64,000 nt of DNA from Coix lacryma-jobi var. lacryma-jobi (GCA_009763385.1 CM019826.1:99122848-99186847); one strand, 5' to 3'. Shown: positions 42,032 through 55,217, counted from the stretch's first letter. The notes: generated from the letters alone by a model not told the origin. Made by a program: numbers and translations.

Positions 42032-42778
42032 GGTGCAGAGCGAGGGCGGCACGTGGCGGCAATCGGAGGTTGCGTCGAGGCATCGCTTCGGTTTGCGGGC
42101 GTGGCCGTCGGATACACCTACCACCGAGTTGGTCCAGAATAACCCTAGGGTTTAGCTGGTTCGCTCTGTAATTAGAATAGAGAGGGGTAGAGTAGGAAAT
42201 AGACTTAGGCTAGTAGTAGGATAAGTAGTCGGGAGACACCCTCCTCCATCTATCTCAGTCATTTGCTCTTTCGCACTTAGGGTTTCCTGCTCTCCCATCC
42301 CCTGCTGTAGCTAGCTGAGATCCGCAGAGAGACTTGCCTATGTGTACTGTTGATTGTGAGGAAGTGAGACCGTAATCTCACTGTTGTGCAGTTCATGGTT
42401 GTGATTCGCATTTTGTTCGTGTTCTTCGCGGAATCCTTTTTCTCCACGACTTTCACGTCGCTTGATCTCTTTGCTCGGTTCATCTTTTGCAAATCCGTTT
42501 GAACCAAATTGTTCTAGATCGTGAGGCACTTCTTTCCACCGAAGGAATTAAACTCTAACCTCACGGTCTAGGAGATCGATCAATTTTCGTTTCAGATCAA
42601 GTTTTCTCCCTTCCCCCGAAATTCTTCGATTCATCGATTTGGAGATAGGTTCGAGCCATGATCTCTTAGGGATAGCTCACTATACTCTTTTTGACTCCTC
42701 TCACCAAGTTTGATCCCTAGAGGATTTGTTTTGGGTGAGATCGAGTTGAATCGGTGGACGAACAGCACTGTATCGGGG

Positions 42779-43064
42779 TGACCGGACGCTTGGTCGAGAT
42801 GACCGGAACGCACGGGCAGAGAGTCCGGTCGTTGAATGCTCGGTGTTTGATCTCGTGACTTGACCGGACGCTCGGTTTGAACACTGACCGGACGCATAGG
42901 TTCTACTGTTCATTGAGCTTGTCGTCTTTTGATCGGACGCACTGTTGTTTGACCGGACGCTCCCTGCTCGTGAGTCCGGTCAGGAACAGTAAGGTTCCAG
43001 ATCGGTTTTTTGTGACCGGACGCGTCCGGTCCCTGCTGACCGGACGCTGACCAGAGTCCGGTCG
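42779..43064 (+). repeat. GACCGGACGC array in Cop2 5' LTR
   Basis: Multiple TGACCGGACGC and GAGTCCGGTC copies occur. It matches 54931-55217 in the 3' LTR. Confidence 0.86.
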
Positions 43065-43336
43065 TGACTGTTTTGCGCTGTTTTGTTCGCGGTTTGTTTC
43101 GTCCGCTGTCGGAATTGATTTCCGTCTTTTGTGTTGGCTTTCTAGAGTTTGTGTAGTGTCCCGCTGTGCTTCTTGGAAGCATCCACCCTACATCTAGGGT
43201 CGTGGACATTAGCAAGCTCTAGGGTTTGTCCTTTTGGGTGACTCTCGGGACAGTGGCTACTAGTTTCCGAAAGGAAATTTTGAAGCTCCCATTCACCCCC
43301 CCTCTGGTCGCAATCTGGTTGATTCTCGGTCCTTCA

Positions 43337-43350
43337 ATTGGTATTGGAGC
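43337..43350 (+). other. Cop2 primer binding site
   Basis: ATTGGTATTGGAGC follows the LTR. It is a two-base variant of the initiator-Met-tRNA site seen in Cop1. Confidence 0.85.
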
Positions 43351-43399
43351 GGGTTAAGGATCTTCCACCTTAGCCGGTTCCAGATCCACGAAAGGCGAC

Positions 43400-46021
43400 A
43401 TGGATCGCGGCGTGGGCAAACCGCCGTTCTTTGATGGGACGAACTATGCGTATTGGAAGATACGCATGTCGGCCTATCTCCAGAGCATGGGCTCTTCTGT
43501 TTGGGAGATTTGCAACAAGGATGATTACGTTGTCTTGGCTGCTCGTGTCACTCAGCTCCAGATCGATGAGCACGAGGCCAATAGCCGGGCACGTAACGCC
43601 TTGTTCTCCTGTTTGAGCATGTCCGAGTTTGATCGCGTTTCTCATCTCCCCACGGCTCGCGAGATTTGGGCGACCCTCATGCGCTTCCATGAGGGAACCA
43701 CTCAGGTCAAATCCCGCTCTATGAGTCGCACAAGCGGGAGTATGAGAACTTTTTCGACATATGCCTGGCGAGAGCATAGAGAGTTTATTCGCTCGCTTTC
43801 AGTTATTGTCAACAAGATGAGAGCGAACAAGGAGCTGTTGCCTTTTGACGATCATGAGAGGGCTTTGAAGCTTTTGCACACTCTTGATCGGTCAGTGTGG
43901 ACTCAAAGGTCCAGGCGATCATCGAATCGTCTAACTATGAGACCCTCACCTGCGACGAGCTCTTTAGTAAGCTCAAGTCTAGTGAGATTGACGCCATGTC
44001 GAGGGCTTCTTATGAGAATCCTTCTGGCCCAACTATGGCTTTGGTTTCTGGCTCTTCTAACCCCTCTGGAGGTTTTGCTCTTTCATCTCTCTTTTTTGTC
44101 ATAGAGGACCAGCTTGAGTCTTTGGGGGATGACGAGTTGGCAATGCTCGCCAACCGGTTCTCGCGGTTCCACAACAACCACATGATCCGTCGCCGCGGAG
44201 GAGGACGCTCAGGATGCTATGAGTGCGGTGACCCCGACCACTTCATCGCCAACTGCCCCAAGAAGAAGCATTCATCTGGGAAGGGCGATCATGGGCACAA
44301 GTACGACTCCGGCAAGCGCAAGGAGAAGTACATCCCCGCGAGGCACAAGCGGAGGGGCGGCTTCGACAAGGAGTACATCAAGAAGAAGTACTTGGAGAAG
44401 GCCCAGGCTGAGCAGCGTGCGTTCTTCGCCACGCTCAGCGACGTCGACGACTCGGATGACGACTCTGCTTGCTCAAGCGATGACGAGTCCGAGAAGAAGA
44501 AGACGATCGAGGACAAGCTGAACGGCCTCTGCTTCTTCGCCGACGACGACGGCTTCTGCACCATGGCGCTTGGTGATGAGGTCGACGGCAAGCTGGAGCA
44601 CACCCCTCGGGACGACGACGACGACACCTCCCAGGTATCCCTCACCCACGATGAGCTTTCTGCTGAGGTTGAGAAGCTTACTGCCGCGCTCCTTAGTCAG
44701 GACAAGTTGCTTAGGCATGCGCTAGAGAGCGCAAGGATTTAGGCAGAAGTGGGAGGACACAGTGAGAGAGCTTGAGTTTTCCAAGTCCACCGTGGTCGTG
44801 TCGGAGGTGGTTGAGTGTGAGATGTGCACCACGCACATGACTGACCTTCTCACTTTGAGAGGTAAGTATGCTGCGTTGGTAGGAGAGGTGGATGAGCTGA
44901 AGGCTAGACCTTCTCTATTGGGTGCGTGCAAGACTTGTCCTGTCTTGCAATCTGAGTTGGCAGAGAAGAATGCCAAGATTGTGTCTCTTGAGGAGGCCAA
45001 CTCAGGTAGCACTTGTGTGTCCAAGTGCGCTTTGTGTGAGGGTTTGGAGATGGAGATTGCGAATGTCAAGCATGGCAAGATGCAAACTGAGGAAAACACA
45101 TACCTTCGGACCATCTTGTCATGGGTCTCTTGTAGTGAGCCGCAGCTCGGGTGTTGATCTTTCTGCTTTTGGGAAGATTGGAGAGTCGAGTGGTCTGAAT
45201 CCTAGTGAGAAGCCCAATTCCACCACTACTCCCAACTGACCAAGCTTCCACCTAAAGAGCCCGTCAAGCCTACCACCAAGGATGGGGTGTTTGAGGAACC
45301 TCCGAGAGCTCCACCCAAGAACCAAGTGTGGCATCCCAAACCCAACCACCTAAAGAACAAGCTGGACACAATGCCACCTATCCAGGAGGAGTTGCCACAG
45401 AAGGGCAAAGTGATCCACACCCACAGCCATGAGTACCAACAACCCCCATTGTGTGCGTTGAGCTACCATTGTGATTTCTGTCGGAGAGATGGTCACTTGA
45501 GCGAGTTCTGCTTTAGGCGGAAGAGAGAGGCGCGCCGTGCTAGGGAGATGAACAACCCGGACATGTACCATCCTTTCCATGATGTACATGTGCTGAATGT
45601 TCAGAGAAAAGCACCGAGACGTGCTGCTAGGCCCAGAGGTCCAGAACCTCAAGTTCCCAGGCCTAGGCAGCAGAGAGCTCCGAGGAGAGTCGCTAGGCCT
45701 AGAGGTGTTGAGCCTCAAGTCCCTAGGCCTAGGCCTCGTAGAGAGCATGCCCGGCGGGAGCCTGCAGTTGTAGGCTATGGACCCCATGGCGGAGGTTTTG
45801 TAGTTGAGCGTTTTTCCCCACTGCGGTTTGAGTATCACGATGGACGCTCCTCCCTTAGCGGACCATGTTTTCCTCTACGTGGTGATCGCTCCTCTCGTAG
45901 ACGTGTTAGGAATGGTTTTTCTGCTAACCGTTCTTTTGAGCAACCGGCCCAACACTGGTATTCTTTCTACTTCACTAACCCCAGTGTTGGACCGTATGCT
46001 CACCCTATGTCTTTTTATTGA
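43400..46021 (+). pseudogene. gag: Cop2 gag, frameshifted
   Basis: It starts MDRGVGKPPFFDG as in Cop1. The capsid-like domain breaks near 43720 and again near 43790 and 43900 through small indels. The segment 43897-44742 carries the CCHC knuckle CYECGDPDHFIANC and the Lys- and Asp/Ser-rich regions. A one-base loss near 44736 creates the stop at 44740-44742. The CxxC coiled-coil part continues from 44762 (CKTCPVL, CALCEGL). Another break near 45140 precedes the frame 45287-46021, which has the DGH knuckle (CDFCRRDGHLSEFC) and a tail with PRGPEPQVPRPR-type repeats, one more repeat than in Cop1. Confidence 0.88.
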
Positions 46022-46035
46022 TGTAGGTAAAACGG

Positions 46036-47481
46036 TTGGAGGACATTTGGTTGGTGGATTCCGGTTGCTCGAGGCACATGACCGGAAACGCCAAGTGGTT
46101 CTCGAGCCTTAGCCCTGTTGCCGGAAAGGAGTACATAACCTTCGGCGACAATAGCAAAGGTAAGGTATTGTCTCGCGGGTCGGTGCGAGTTATGAGCACT
46201 TTGTATTGCGCGATTTGCTCTTGTGTCAAACTTGCATTTTAACCTTCTTTCTGTTTCGCAACTCTTTGACGACGACTATGAGATTCGTTTTAAACCGAAT
46301 CTCAGTCGTATTTTGGATCCTCAGGGCAATCTTGTGTGTTTGATTTCGCCCTTTGGAAAAGTCTTTCGTGCGAATTTCTCGGAGTCTTTTGGCACTTCTC
46401 GTTGTCTTGTGGCTGGACCTTCCTCCTCTGAGCTTTGGAAGTGGCATAGGAGACTTGGACATTTGAGCTTCGACTTGCTTGCAAGGCTTAGTTCACTTGG
46501 CCTAATCCGAGGATTGCCCAAGTTGCATTTGGAGAAGGATCTTGTTTGTCACTCTTGTAGACACAGGAAGATGGTTGCCGCTCCCCACCATCCAGTGACT
46601 CAGGTCATGACCAAGCGCCCTGGAGAGCTTTTACACATGGACCTTGTTGGTCTGGCTCGGGTGAGCTCGGTTGGGGGGAAGTGGTATGTGCTTGTTGTTG
46701 TTGATGACGTTTCGAGATATTCATGGGTCTTCTTTTTAGCTGAGAAGACCGAGACTTTCTCCTTTGCTCGTAATCTGATTTTGCGTCTTGAGAACGAGTT
46801 TTCCTTTGACTCGATGCGAGCATTCGGAGTGATAATGGTTCCGAATTCAAGAATTCGGATTTTGAGAAGTTTTGTAACTCTTTGGGTTTAGAGCATCAGT
46901 TTTCTTCCCCCTACACACCCCCTCAGAATGGTGTTGTAGAGAGAAAGAATCGGACCCTTGTAGGGATGGCCAGGACGATGCTCGATGAGCATAGGACTCC
47001 TAGGCGATATTGGGCCGAAGCTATGAACTGCATGCTACATTTCAAATCGCATTTTTCTGAGAGCTTTCTTGAAGAAGACCTCTTATGAGTTGCGTTTTGG
47101 TAGACAGCCCAAGGTGAGTTATTTTTAGAGTCTTCGGTTGCCATTGTTTTATATTGAAGAAAGGCAACCTGGACAAATTCGAGTCTCGTTCTTCTGACGG
47201 TGTGGTTTTTGGGTTGTGGCACTCACACTCGAGCCTATCGTGTACTTAACCTTGACACTAACCGAGTCATGGAGACATCAGATGTCACCTTCGACGAGAC
47301 CATGGTTTGTCCTTCTTCTCGTTTTGAGCGTGCAGGTGATCATGAGGTTGGTGAGCTCTTTTCGATGATGAGGACGAGGATGCTGAAGATGACACAGCAC
47401 CACCTTCACCTGCAGTGCCCACAAGAGCGGCTTCTACGACGACTCACGGCCCCGACACTCTTCTTTCTTCCTGGGGCCGTG
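46036..47481 (+). pseudogene. pol: Cop2 pol part 1: protease and integrase, frameshifted
   Basis: MEDIWLVDSGCSRHMTG opens protease with an intact DSG. Two single-base losses near 46190-46215 shift the frame. Integrase resumes from 46223 (WHRRLGHLSF, CHSCRHRKM, DLVGLARV). A one-base loss near 46822, just before the second catalytic Asp (DNG), shifts it again. SSPYTPPQNGVVERKNR with the catalytic Glu lies in the next frame (46882 on), and further small losses occur near 47025 and 47120. The coding region stops at the Solo-5 insertion, in the variable linker before RT. Confidence 0.9.
47477..47481. repeat. Target-site duplication of Solo-5, left copy
   Basis: CCGTG here is repeated at 50207-50211. 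Cop1 has a single GCCGTGGGATCC at the same place (near 4306-4317). Confidence 0.95.
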
Positions 47482-47910
47482 TGAAGGGTCGAGATGGCGG
47501 ACTAGAGGGGGGGTGAATAGTCCTTTTAAAATTAAACTTAATTGGAGCGGCTAACCGAAACAAATGCGGAATTAAAACTATCGGTCTAGCCAAGACTGCA
47601 CCCCTCTACCTATACTCTATGACACCTTACAAAAGATCCTAATCAATGCAAATAAGGTGTCGGGCTAGCTAGAGCTCACCTAACCAATTCTAGAAGCAAG
47701 GTCACACAAGCCTATGCAACTAGTACTTCAAGCACGGGGAGCTCCTAAGCAATCTAGCAAGCAAAGCACAAAGCCTAAGCTCACTAGCAATGCTCAATAA
47801 CAAGGCTACCCAAGCCAAATTAGAGAGCTCAACTTAGCTACACAAACTAAGCAACTAAACACTAGCACAAGAATAAATATTGCAATACAAGCTAGTGCAA
47901 ACAGCAGGCA

Positions 47911-47985
47911 GTCGGTACTACCGAGTTGTAGGGCCGGTACTGCCGATGCCGGTACTACCGGGCTTCCAAGCCGGTACTACCGAGC
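47911..47985. repeat. GGTACTACCG cluster, small
   Basis: Four copies of CGGTACTACCG or CGGTACTGCCG occur within 75 bp inside Solo-5. The motif GGTACTACC is nearly self-complementary to GGTAGTACC. Confidence 0.8.
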
Positions 47986-48811
47986 ACCTGCAGGAAGCTA
48001 CGAAATCAAAGGGGATGAGATGCAATCTCAGATCTAGCAATTACCCCACTTCCCTAGATGATGTAGATGACGAATGTAGCTTCCCCACGTCTTGATTCTT
48101 TCCAAAAGGTAGATCGAGTCTTCCCAACCTAAGATAGAGTGAAGGAGGGAGGAAGAACACGAAGAACACAAACAAGCGTAATATACAAGGAACAAAGAAC
48201 AATAAGAGCAATAAGAGACGGGACACAAGATTTTATCCCGAGGTTCACTTGGTTGCCACCAAGCTAGTCCCCGTTGAAGCAAGCCCAAGGTTGTCGCCGA
48301 TCCTCTTGCTAGTGGTGACACTAAGCCAACCTCTCCACGATGGAGTGCTCACAAAGAGCTCTAGCTTTTGATCCGGCCGGACCACTTGGCGCTCTTCACG
48401 CCTCTTTCCACTAGAGTTGCTCTTCTTCGCGATCTCCCGCGGGGCGAGCACAATGCCCCTCACAAAGCTTCTCGGAGCCACGCACAATCTTCACGCGGGC
48501 TTCACGATGGAGACACGCACCAAGCCGTCTAGGAGGTGGCAACCTCCAAGAGTAATAAGCACCACCGGCTTGCAACTCAATCACCTAGTGCCAACTCTTG
48601 CAATCTCTCATGCACCGCACTAGAATCGCTCTCTCACACAATCGGATAAGCACTAATAAGCATATGTGAGTTAGAGGGCTCCTAAGCACTTCCCAACCAT
48701 GGACACAAAGTCCCTAGGGTGCTCAACCTTGCCCAAGGGCCGGCCACCCCTCTATTTTAGAGGGGAGCCACAAACTAGCCGTTTTCCCCCTTTCCCGAGC
48801 TTCCACGCCTT

Positions 48812-49205
48812 CGGTCGGTACTACCGACGGTCAAAAGGACCGTTAGAATCGCCTTTCTAACACGGGCGGTAGTAGGGTCGGTAGTATGGTCGGTACTACC
48901 GACTTCAGGGTCGGTACTACCGGCCCCGGTACTACCGAGGTTATGGCGGTACTACCTCTAGGCCAAAACTCCTCCGAACAGAGAGTTTGCGCGCTGCCTA
49001 CAGAGGGGTCGGTAGTAGGGTCGGTACTACCGACTTCAGGGTCGGTACTACCGGCCCCGGTACTACCGAGGTTATGGCGGTACTACCGGTAGGCCAAAAA
49101 CTCCCCCGAACAGAGAGTTTTGCGATCTGCTCGCGGAGGGGTCGGTAGTACCGAGGTTATGGCGGTACTACCGGCCTCAGGGTCGGTAGTAGGGTCGGTA
49201 CTACC
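48812..49205. repeat. GGTACTACCG palindrome array in Solo-5
   Basis: CGGTACTACCG and CGGTAGTA(C/G)G units are embedded in longer direct repeats of about 115-130 bp. These share the strings GACTTCAGGGTCGG and AGGTTATGGCGG and the AACAGAGAGTTT spacer. The array occupies the same relative part of the LTR as GACCGGACGC and CGGACAGTCCG in the other families. Confidence 0.85.
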
Positions 49206-50211
49206 TCTAGGCCAAAACTGACCTCCGCGCTAAAACGACCATAACTCTTAGCTCCGAACTCCGATTTCGATGATCTTGGACATTTTGGAAAGCTTATTCA
49301 GAGGGCTACACATCCCACATGAATACAAGATCCAAATCACAAAGGATTAGTACAGAATTCCAATCCAAGATCCATCGCTTCTCTTTTTCAACCAAAGCTT
49401 TCTCCGAAACTTCTCCGAGTTGATCCAAATCAACTCCAACACCTTCTCCTTTGCAAATGTGCCAACACCACCAAGTGTACACCATCATGTGCATGTGTGT
49501 TAGCATTTTCACAATCATTTTTCAAAGGATTTTCACTTGCTCTCACCACGCCACTCGATCCTAACAACATCGCAAAGTTAGATCGCTCAAGTGGCACTAG
49601 ATGACCGATATGCAAACAAGTTTGCTCCTCTTAATATTACGGCCATCTATCCTAACCCGGTCATAATCTTCTCTACACACCTATGACCGGTGAAATGAAA
49701 TGCCCTATAAGTATACCTTTGCCTTGCGCATTCCATTCCATCTCCTCCATGTGTTGATGCAACACATGCACCAACCTCTTCATCAAATGATATGATCCAC
49801 TTCATATCATCACATGGCCTCCATGGTCCATCGATCTTGACATCACTTGCTCTTCACCATCGCTTCGGTCCTTCGGCGCCAAGTCTTGCTTAAGCCTCCC
49901 GACACTCGGTACCAACGGCTTCAAAGCCTCCAACTTGCCCTTCACCTTTGCAACCGGTCCATCAAGCCAAGTCTTGCCTTGATCTTCACCATCTTAGCCA
50001 CATGACCACATGTCATGTTTCATGTGCATTAAGCTCCTTCTTCACATGTGTGAGCCTTGCAACATCTTCCAAGCCATTTCACCTCTATGGCATATGTTGC
50101 TCACACATGATCACCTATGGACTAATCACCTGTGTAATTCACTTCAAACACATATTAGTCCACCTAAGTTGTCACTCAATTACCAAAACCAAACTAGGAC
50201 CTTTCACCGTG

Positions 50212-51951
50212 GGATCCGCCACCCCGAGCGGTACCTTTTGTACCCGGGGAGGCACCAGCTGCTGTTGAGGGGGAGGCTACTTCAGCTCGTGAGGCGCCAC
50301 GACACATCCAGCGCCAGCACCCGCCTCAGCAGATGATCGGCAGCATCGACGAATGGGTTACTCGGTCCAGGTCACAGCACATCTCTCACTCGCTCACTTC
50401 GCTCATTCTGCTTTTGTTGCTAATTTTGAGCCCCGAGATGTTGGACACGCTTTAACGGATCCGGATTGGGTCAATGCCATGCATGAGGAGTTAGAAAATT
50501 TTGAGAGAAATCGGGTTTGGGTTCTAGTTCCTCCCCCTCCTAACTGTAATCCTATTGGGACAAAATGGGTTTTCAAAAACACAAGGAGAGGATGGCCACA
50601 TTGTGAGGAACAAAGCGCGTCTTGTGGCCAAGGGTTATAGTCAGAAGGAGGGGATAGACTTTGAGGAGACGTTTGCTCCTGTAGCTCGTTTGGAGGCTAT
50701 TAGGATACTCTTGGCTTTTGTTGCATCCAAAGGTTTCAAACTTTTTCAAATGGATGTCAAGAGTGCCTTCTTAAACGGCTATATAGAAGAAGAGGTTTAT
50801 GTTGAGCAACCCCCCAGTTTTGAAAATCCTAAGTTTCCAAACCATGTTTTTAAACTCCACAAAGCTTTATATGGTTTGAAACAAGACCCTAGAGCCTGGT
50901 ATGATAGGTTGAAAACCTTTTTGCTTGCTAAGGGTTTCAAAATGGGATGTGTAGATAAAACGCTCTGTCTCCTCAGGCAAGGCAAAGACACTCTCTTGGT
51001 CCAGATTTACGTGGATGATATCATTTTCGGTGGTTCTTCTCACGCTTTGGTTGCCAAGTTTGCAGATACTATGAGCAGGGAGTTCGAGATGAGCATGATG
51101 GGCGAGCTGACATTCTTTCTCGGGTTGCAAATTAAGCAATCCCGAGAGGGGACGTTTATGCACCAGGGCAAGTACACCAAGGACATGCTGAAGCGGTTCG
51201 ATATGGGTGAGGCCAAGCCTCTTCCAACACCCATGTCGACGATGACTGCCCTGGATGCGGATGTGGATGGAGAAGCAGTGGACCAGAAGGAGTACCGCAG
51301 CATGATCGGGTCGCTCCTCTACCTGACGGCGACACGCCCGGATATCCAGTTCGTGGTGTGTCTGTGTGCGTGCTTTCAGGCGTCACCGCGCACCTCTCAC
51401 CGTCAGGCGGTGAAGCGGATTTTCAGGTACCTTCATTTCACGCCTGAGTTCGGGATTGGTATTCTGCTTCCTCCACCCTCTCCCTTTGCGGTTATTCGGA
51501 TGCCGATTTTGCTGGTTGCCGTATTGAGCGCAAGTCCACTTCTGGGACTTGCCAGTTTATTGGTTCTTCTCTTGTTTCGTGGTTTTCTCGCAAGCAGTCT
51601 AGTGTCGCCCAGTCTACTACGGAGGCTGAGAATGTTGCTGCGGCTAGCTGCTGTTCTCAGTTGCTCTGGATGATGGCCACTTTGCGTGATTTTGGTCTGA
51701 ACTTTTCTCGCGTGCCTTTGCTTTGTGACAGCACGAGTGCCATTAGCGTTGCTAAGAACCCCGTGCTTCACTCGAAGACCAAACACATTGATGTGCGCTT
51801 TCATTTCTTGCGAGACCACCAGGAGAAGGGTGATATCGACCTTCGCCATGTCGATACTCATCATCAACTGGCTGATATTTTCACCAAGCCTTTAGACGAA
51901 TCAACCTTTAACCGGTTGAGGGGTGAGCTTGGTGTGTGTTTCCCTTTTTAG
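50212..51951 (+). pseudogene. pol: Cop2 pol part 2: reverse transcriptase and RNase H, frameshifted
   Basis: After the linker, the frame 50353-50640 (FEPRDVGHALTDPDWVNAMHEEL) shifts near 50582 by a two-base loss. RT then runs from 50555 to 51673: RLVAKGYSQKEGIDFEETFAP, QMDVKSAFLNGYIEEEVYV, LYGLKQDPRAWYDRL and YVDD at 51008-51019. In the conserved KQAPRAWYD motif Ala is replaced by Asp. A one-base loss near 51463 shifts RNase H out of frame. The final block (51661-51951) has the terminal RNase H residues and RLRGELGVCFPF, ending at TAG 51949-51951. Confidence 0.91.
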
Positions 51952-53470
51952 ATGGGGGAACATTTTGGATCTTGTATATTTGACTGACTCTTTTGTCCTT
52001 CTTTTCTTTTGCATTTCAGCATACGCATTTACATTCTAAGCTTCATGTTTATAATCACTAGAATGTAACTATGCTCTATGTAGTATGCTCTGATGCTTAT
52101 TTTGATGCTTGTAGCTTATGCTCCTTCTGATCACTAGTACATGCTGTGAGCTGAGCTATTTGAAATGGTGAATTTACTTAATAACTTACAATCTGAAAAT
52201 GTTCACCATTGAGATATGCAACTAGCATGTGTAGGATATGTTGAGTTCACTCGTGCTTTTCATATATGCTAGGTTGCTATGTCTCTAGTTCTGAGTCATT
52301 CACTTGCTTGGTCTGTTCATATCATGTATAAAATTTGAACCAAGTTTTAGTGAATTGAAAAGATCGAGATGGGATTGCTTGTCAACACATCACGGTATCG
52401 AGACGGTTTCTCATTGCACTTTGAGCTAAACTTGAGCCGTGTAGTGTATGACCGAAATCGTAGCTTTAAGCTTCTGATTGCTTCGGCATAGGCTTCGCTC
52501 GGTTGAAAAGTTAGGCAATGACAAGCTTTCAACCTCTCGCAATCACATGCTAATAATTGAACTTGTGTAATTTCACCGCTGCAACTCTCCGATCTAAAGT
52601 TGAATTCACAAGTGTATGTCTCATTCTTAAGCATGATGTTTGAACTTTGCTAGGGGTAGTTCACTTTGCATACATGTTTAGCACCTGTTCAGACTCCTGT
52701 CTATACATTACTAGTGCTATTTTGATGGTGAATCCCTTTTTGACTCAAAACTGCTCTTTCTGCTCATATGTTCATATTTCATATCTGGTGATCAGTTTGA
52801 GCCTTTGCTGAGCTTGTATACTGTTGTTGAGTCATTAGAGTTATACTGTTTAGAGCATCTTTGCATTCTCCTGAATATATGCCTGAAGCTGCTAACTTGC
52901 ATTTTGACTCATATGCATGTTGGAAGGGGGAGAATCTCCCATGTTCGCACTTTTTGTTGGTGCCTTTTCTGATGGGGAGAGCCCTTTACTTGATTAGTGC
53001 ATTTTCAACTAAGGGGGAGAATTTGCAAATCATTTGTGCTTCCCGAGTGTCCATTTGAGGGGGAGTTCCCAGGAGGAGAGTTTGCATGTCTCCTGGATGT
53101 TCAACTAAGGGGAGTTTTGCTGTCTCTTGCTGGCCGAAAGGCATTGGTATCGAGCTTTCTTTGCTAGTTGTGTTGAGCCTCTGTGCCTCTATCTTGAGGG
53201 ACTAGCATTTTGCTTCGATTTTCCAATTGGTATTTGCTAGCGGTGTTGAGCCTGTTCTACCTCTTCTTGAGGGCTAGCTTTGCTTTGCTTGGTTGCGTCG
53301 AGCCGTTGCCCATGTCTTTGTGGACCAAGTTCTTTCGCTCTTTCCACTTGACCTTCTTCGGCTTTGCTATGCTTTTGGGTCATTTGGTTGAGTTTTCTCC
53401 TTCTCCTTCCTCCTTCTTCCTTATTCTTCTTTTCATTATGATTTGTGTGAGTAGTTGACAATGCACTCAT
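51952..53470 (+). other. Cop2 long non-coding 3' region
   Basis: It aligns with 6047-7602 of Cop1 with indels. There is no envelope-like ORF. Several GGGGGAG-type purine tracts occur at about 52925-53110, before the true polypurine tract. Confidence 0.8.
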
Positions 53471-53481
53471 CAAGGGGGAGA
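53471..53481 (+). other. Cop2 polypurine tract
   Basis: CAAGGGGGAGA lies directly before the 3' LTR start. Confidence 0.87.
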
Positions 53482-53922
53482 TGCGGGTACATGGGTGTAT
53501 GCCGGGTCTCTGAGTGTTGAGTGATTGTCAACTGGGATGATGCACATGTTCTTTGGCTTGTGTTGTGCAGGTGTCGAGCACGGATACAGTGATCGACGGC
53601 GAGGTGAAGGTCAAGTTGAGACGTGCCGTGCCGATGGACCGGCTGCGGTGAAGGATGGGCGTGCCGTGCGACGGATGTGCCATGCCGAGGTACCGAGCGG
53701 TGAAGGACGGACGTGAGGCTTGGACTGAGGGACCAGAGGCCCGAGGATCAGCTGTGGTGGCTAGCAGCCTGTGACGACGACAAGTGAAGAAGTGCGGTCA
53801 TGTGTTGCCTGAGTCGTGGACTCAGGGACACGTGTCGGTGGATGGGGTGCACGGGCTGTGCATCCCCTCTACGACATCGGTTTGGTGGTAGAGCCAGTGA
53901 AAAACCATCGGATGGATGGTTT

Positions 53923-54178
53923 CCAGGTTTGGGCCTCAAAACCTGGGCGTGGACGGTTTCTGAGTTTGGCCACAAAACTCGGGCTGAGGGTTTCCGAGTT
54001 TGGCCACAAAACTCGGGCTGAGGACGGTTTCCAGGTTTGGCCTCAAAACCTGGGCGCTGAGGGTTTGCTGAGTTTGGCCTCAAAACTCAGATGCTGGTGG
54101 GCTGGTTTCCCGGTTTGGGCCTCAAAACCGGGGGTTGGCTGGAAAAGGCTGGTTTCCCGGTTGGGCCACAAAACCGGG
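53923..54178 (+). repeat. Hairpin array in Cop2 3' LTR
   Basis: It has the same unit order as 41774-42031 in the 5' LTR. Confidence 0.86.
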
Positions 54179-54930
54179 GGTGCAGAGCGAGGGCGGCACG
54201 TGGCGGCAATCGGGAGGTTGCGTCGAGGCAACGCTTCGGTTTGTGCGGGCGTGGCCGTCGGATACACCTACCACCGAGTTGGTCCAGAATAACCCTAGGG
54301 TTTAGCTGGTTCGCTCTGTAATTAGAATAGAGAGGGGTAGAGTAGGAAATAGACTTAGGCTAGTAGTAGGATAAGTAGTCGGGAGACACCCTCCTCCCAT
54401 CTATCTCAGTCATTTGCTCTTTCGCACTTAGGGTTTCCTGCTCTCCCATCCCCTGCTGTAGCTAGTTGAGATCCGCAGAGAGACTTGCCTTTGTGTACTG
54501 TTGATTGTGAGGAAGTGAGACTGTAATCTCACTGTTGTGCAGTTCATGGTTGTGATTCGCATTTTGTTCGTGTTCTTCGCGGAATCCTTTTTCTCCACGA
54601 CTTTCACGTCGCTTGATCTCTTTGCTCGGTTCATCTTTTGCAAATCCGTTTGAACCAAATTGTTCTAGATCGTGAGGCACTTCTTTCCACCGAAGGAATT
54701 AAACTCTAACCTCACGGTCTAGGAGATCGATCGATTTTCGTTTCGGATCAAGTTTTCTCCCTTACCACGAAATTCTTCGATTCATCGATTTGGAGATAGG
54801 TTCGAGCCATGATCTCTTAGGGATAGCTCACTATACTCTCTTTTGACTCCTCTCACCAAGTTTGATCCCTAGAGGATTTGTTTTGGGTGAGATCGAGTTG
54901 AATCGGTGGACGAACAGCACTGTATCGGGG

Positions 54931-55217
54931 TGACCGAACGCTTGGTCGAGATGACCGGACGCACGGGCAGAGAGTCCGGTCGTTGAATGCTCGGTGTGTT
55001 GATCTCGTGACTTGACCGGACGCTCGGTTTGAACACTGACCGGACGCATAGGTTCTACTGTTCATTGAGCTTGTCGTCTTTTGACCGGACGCACTGTTGT
55101 TGACCGGACGCTCCCTGCTCGTGAGTCCGGTCAGGAACAGTAAGGTTCTAGATCGGTTTTTGTGTGACCGGACGCGTCCGGTCCCTGCTGACCGGACGCT
55201 GACCAGAGTCCGGTCGT
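54931..55217 (+). repeat. GACCGGACGC array in Cop2 3' LTR
   Basis: It has the same arrangement as 42779-43064. Confidence 0.86.

Larger units (their letters stand above)
41324..43336 (+). repeat. Cop2 5' LTR (2,013 bp)
   Basis: It begins TGTGGGTACATGG, where the 3' copy has TGCGGGTACATGG (a CpG change), and ends TCCTTCA. The hairpin array is at 41774-42031 and the GACCGGACGC array at 42779-43064. Confidence 0.94.
47482..50206 (-). mobile_element. Solo-5: solo copia LTR (2,725 bp) in Cop2
   Basis: It begins TGAAGGGTCGAGATGG and ends CTAGGACCTTTCA, flanked by CCGTG on both sides. Read on the minus strand its end (CTATTCACCCCCCC...CCCTTCA) resembles the ends of the other Sirevirus LTRs. It therefore belongs to a related but different family in minus orientation. 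It has no primer binding site, gag or pol, so recombination between the two LTRs of a former full element is the simplest origin. It holds GGTACTACCG palindrome arrays. Frames inside have no recognisable domain. Confidence 0.93.
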
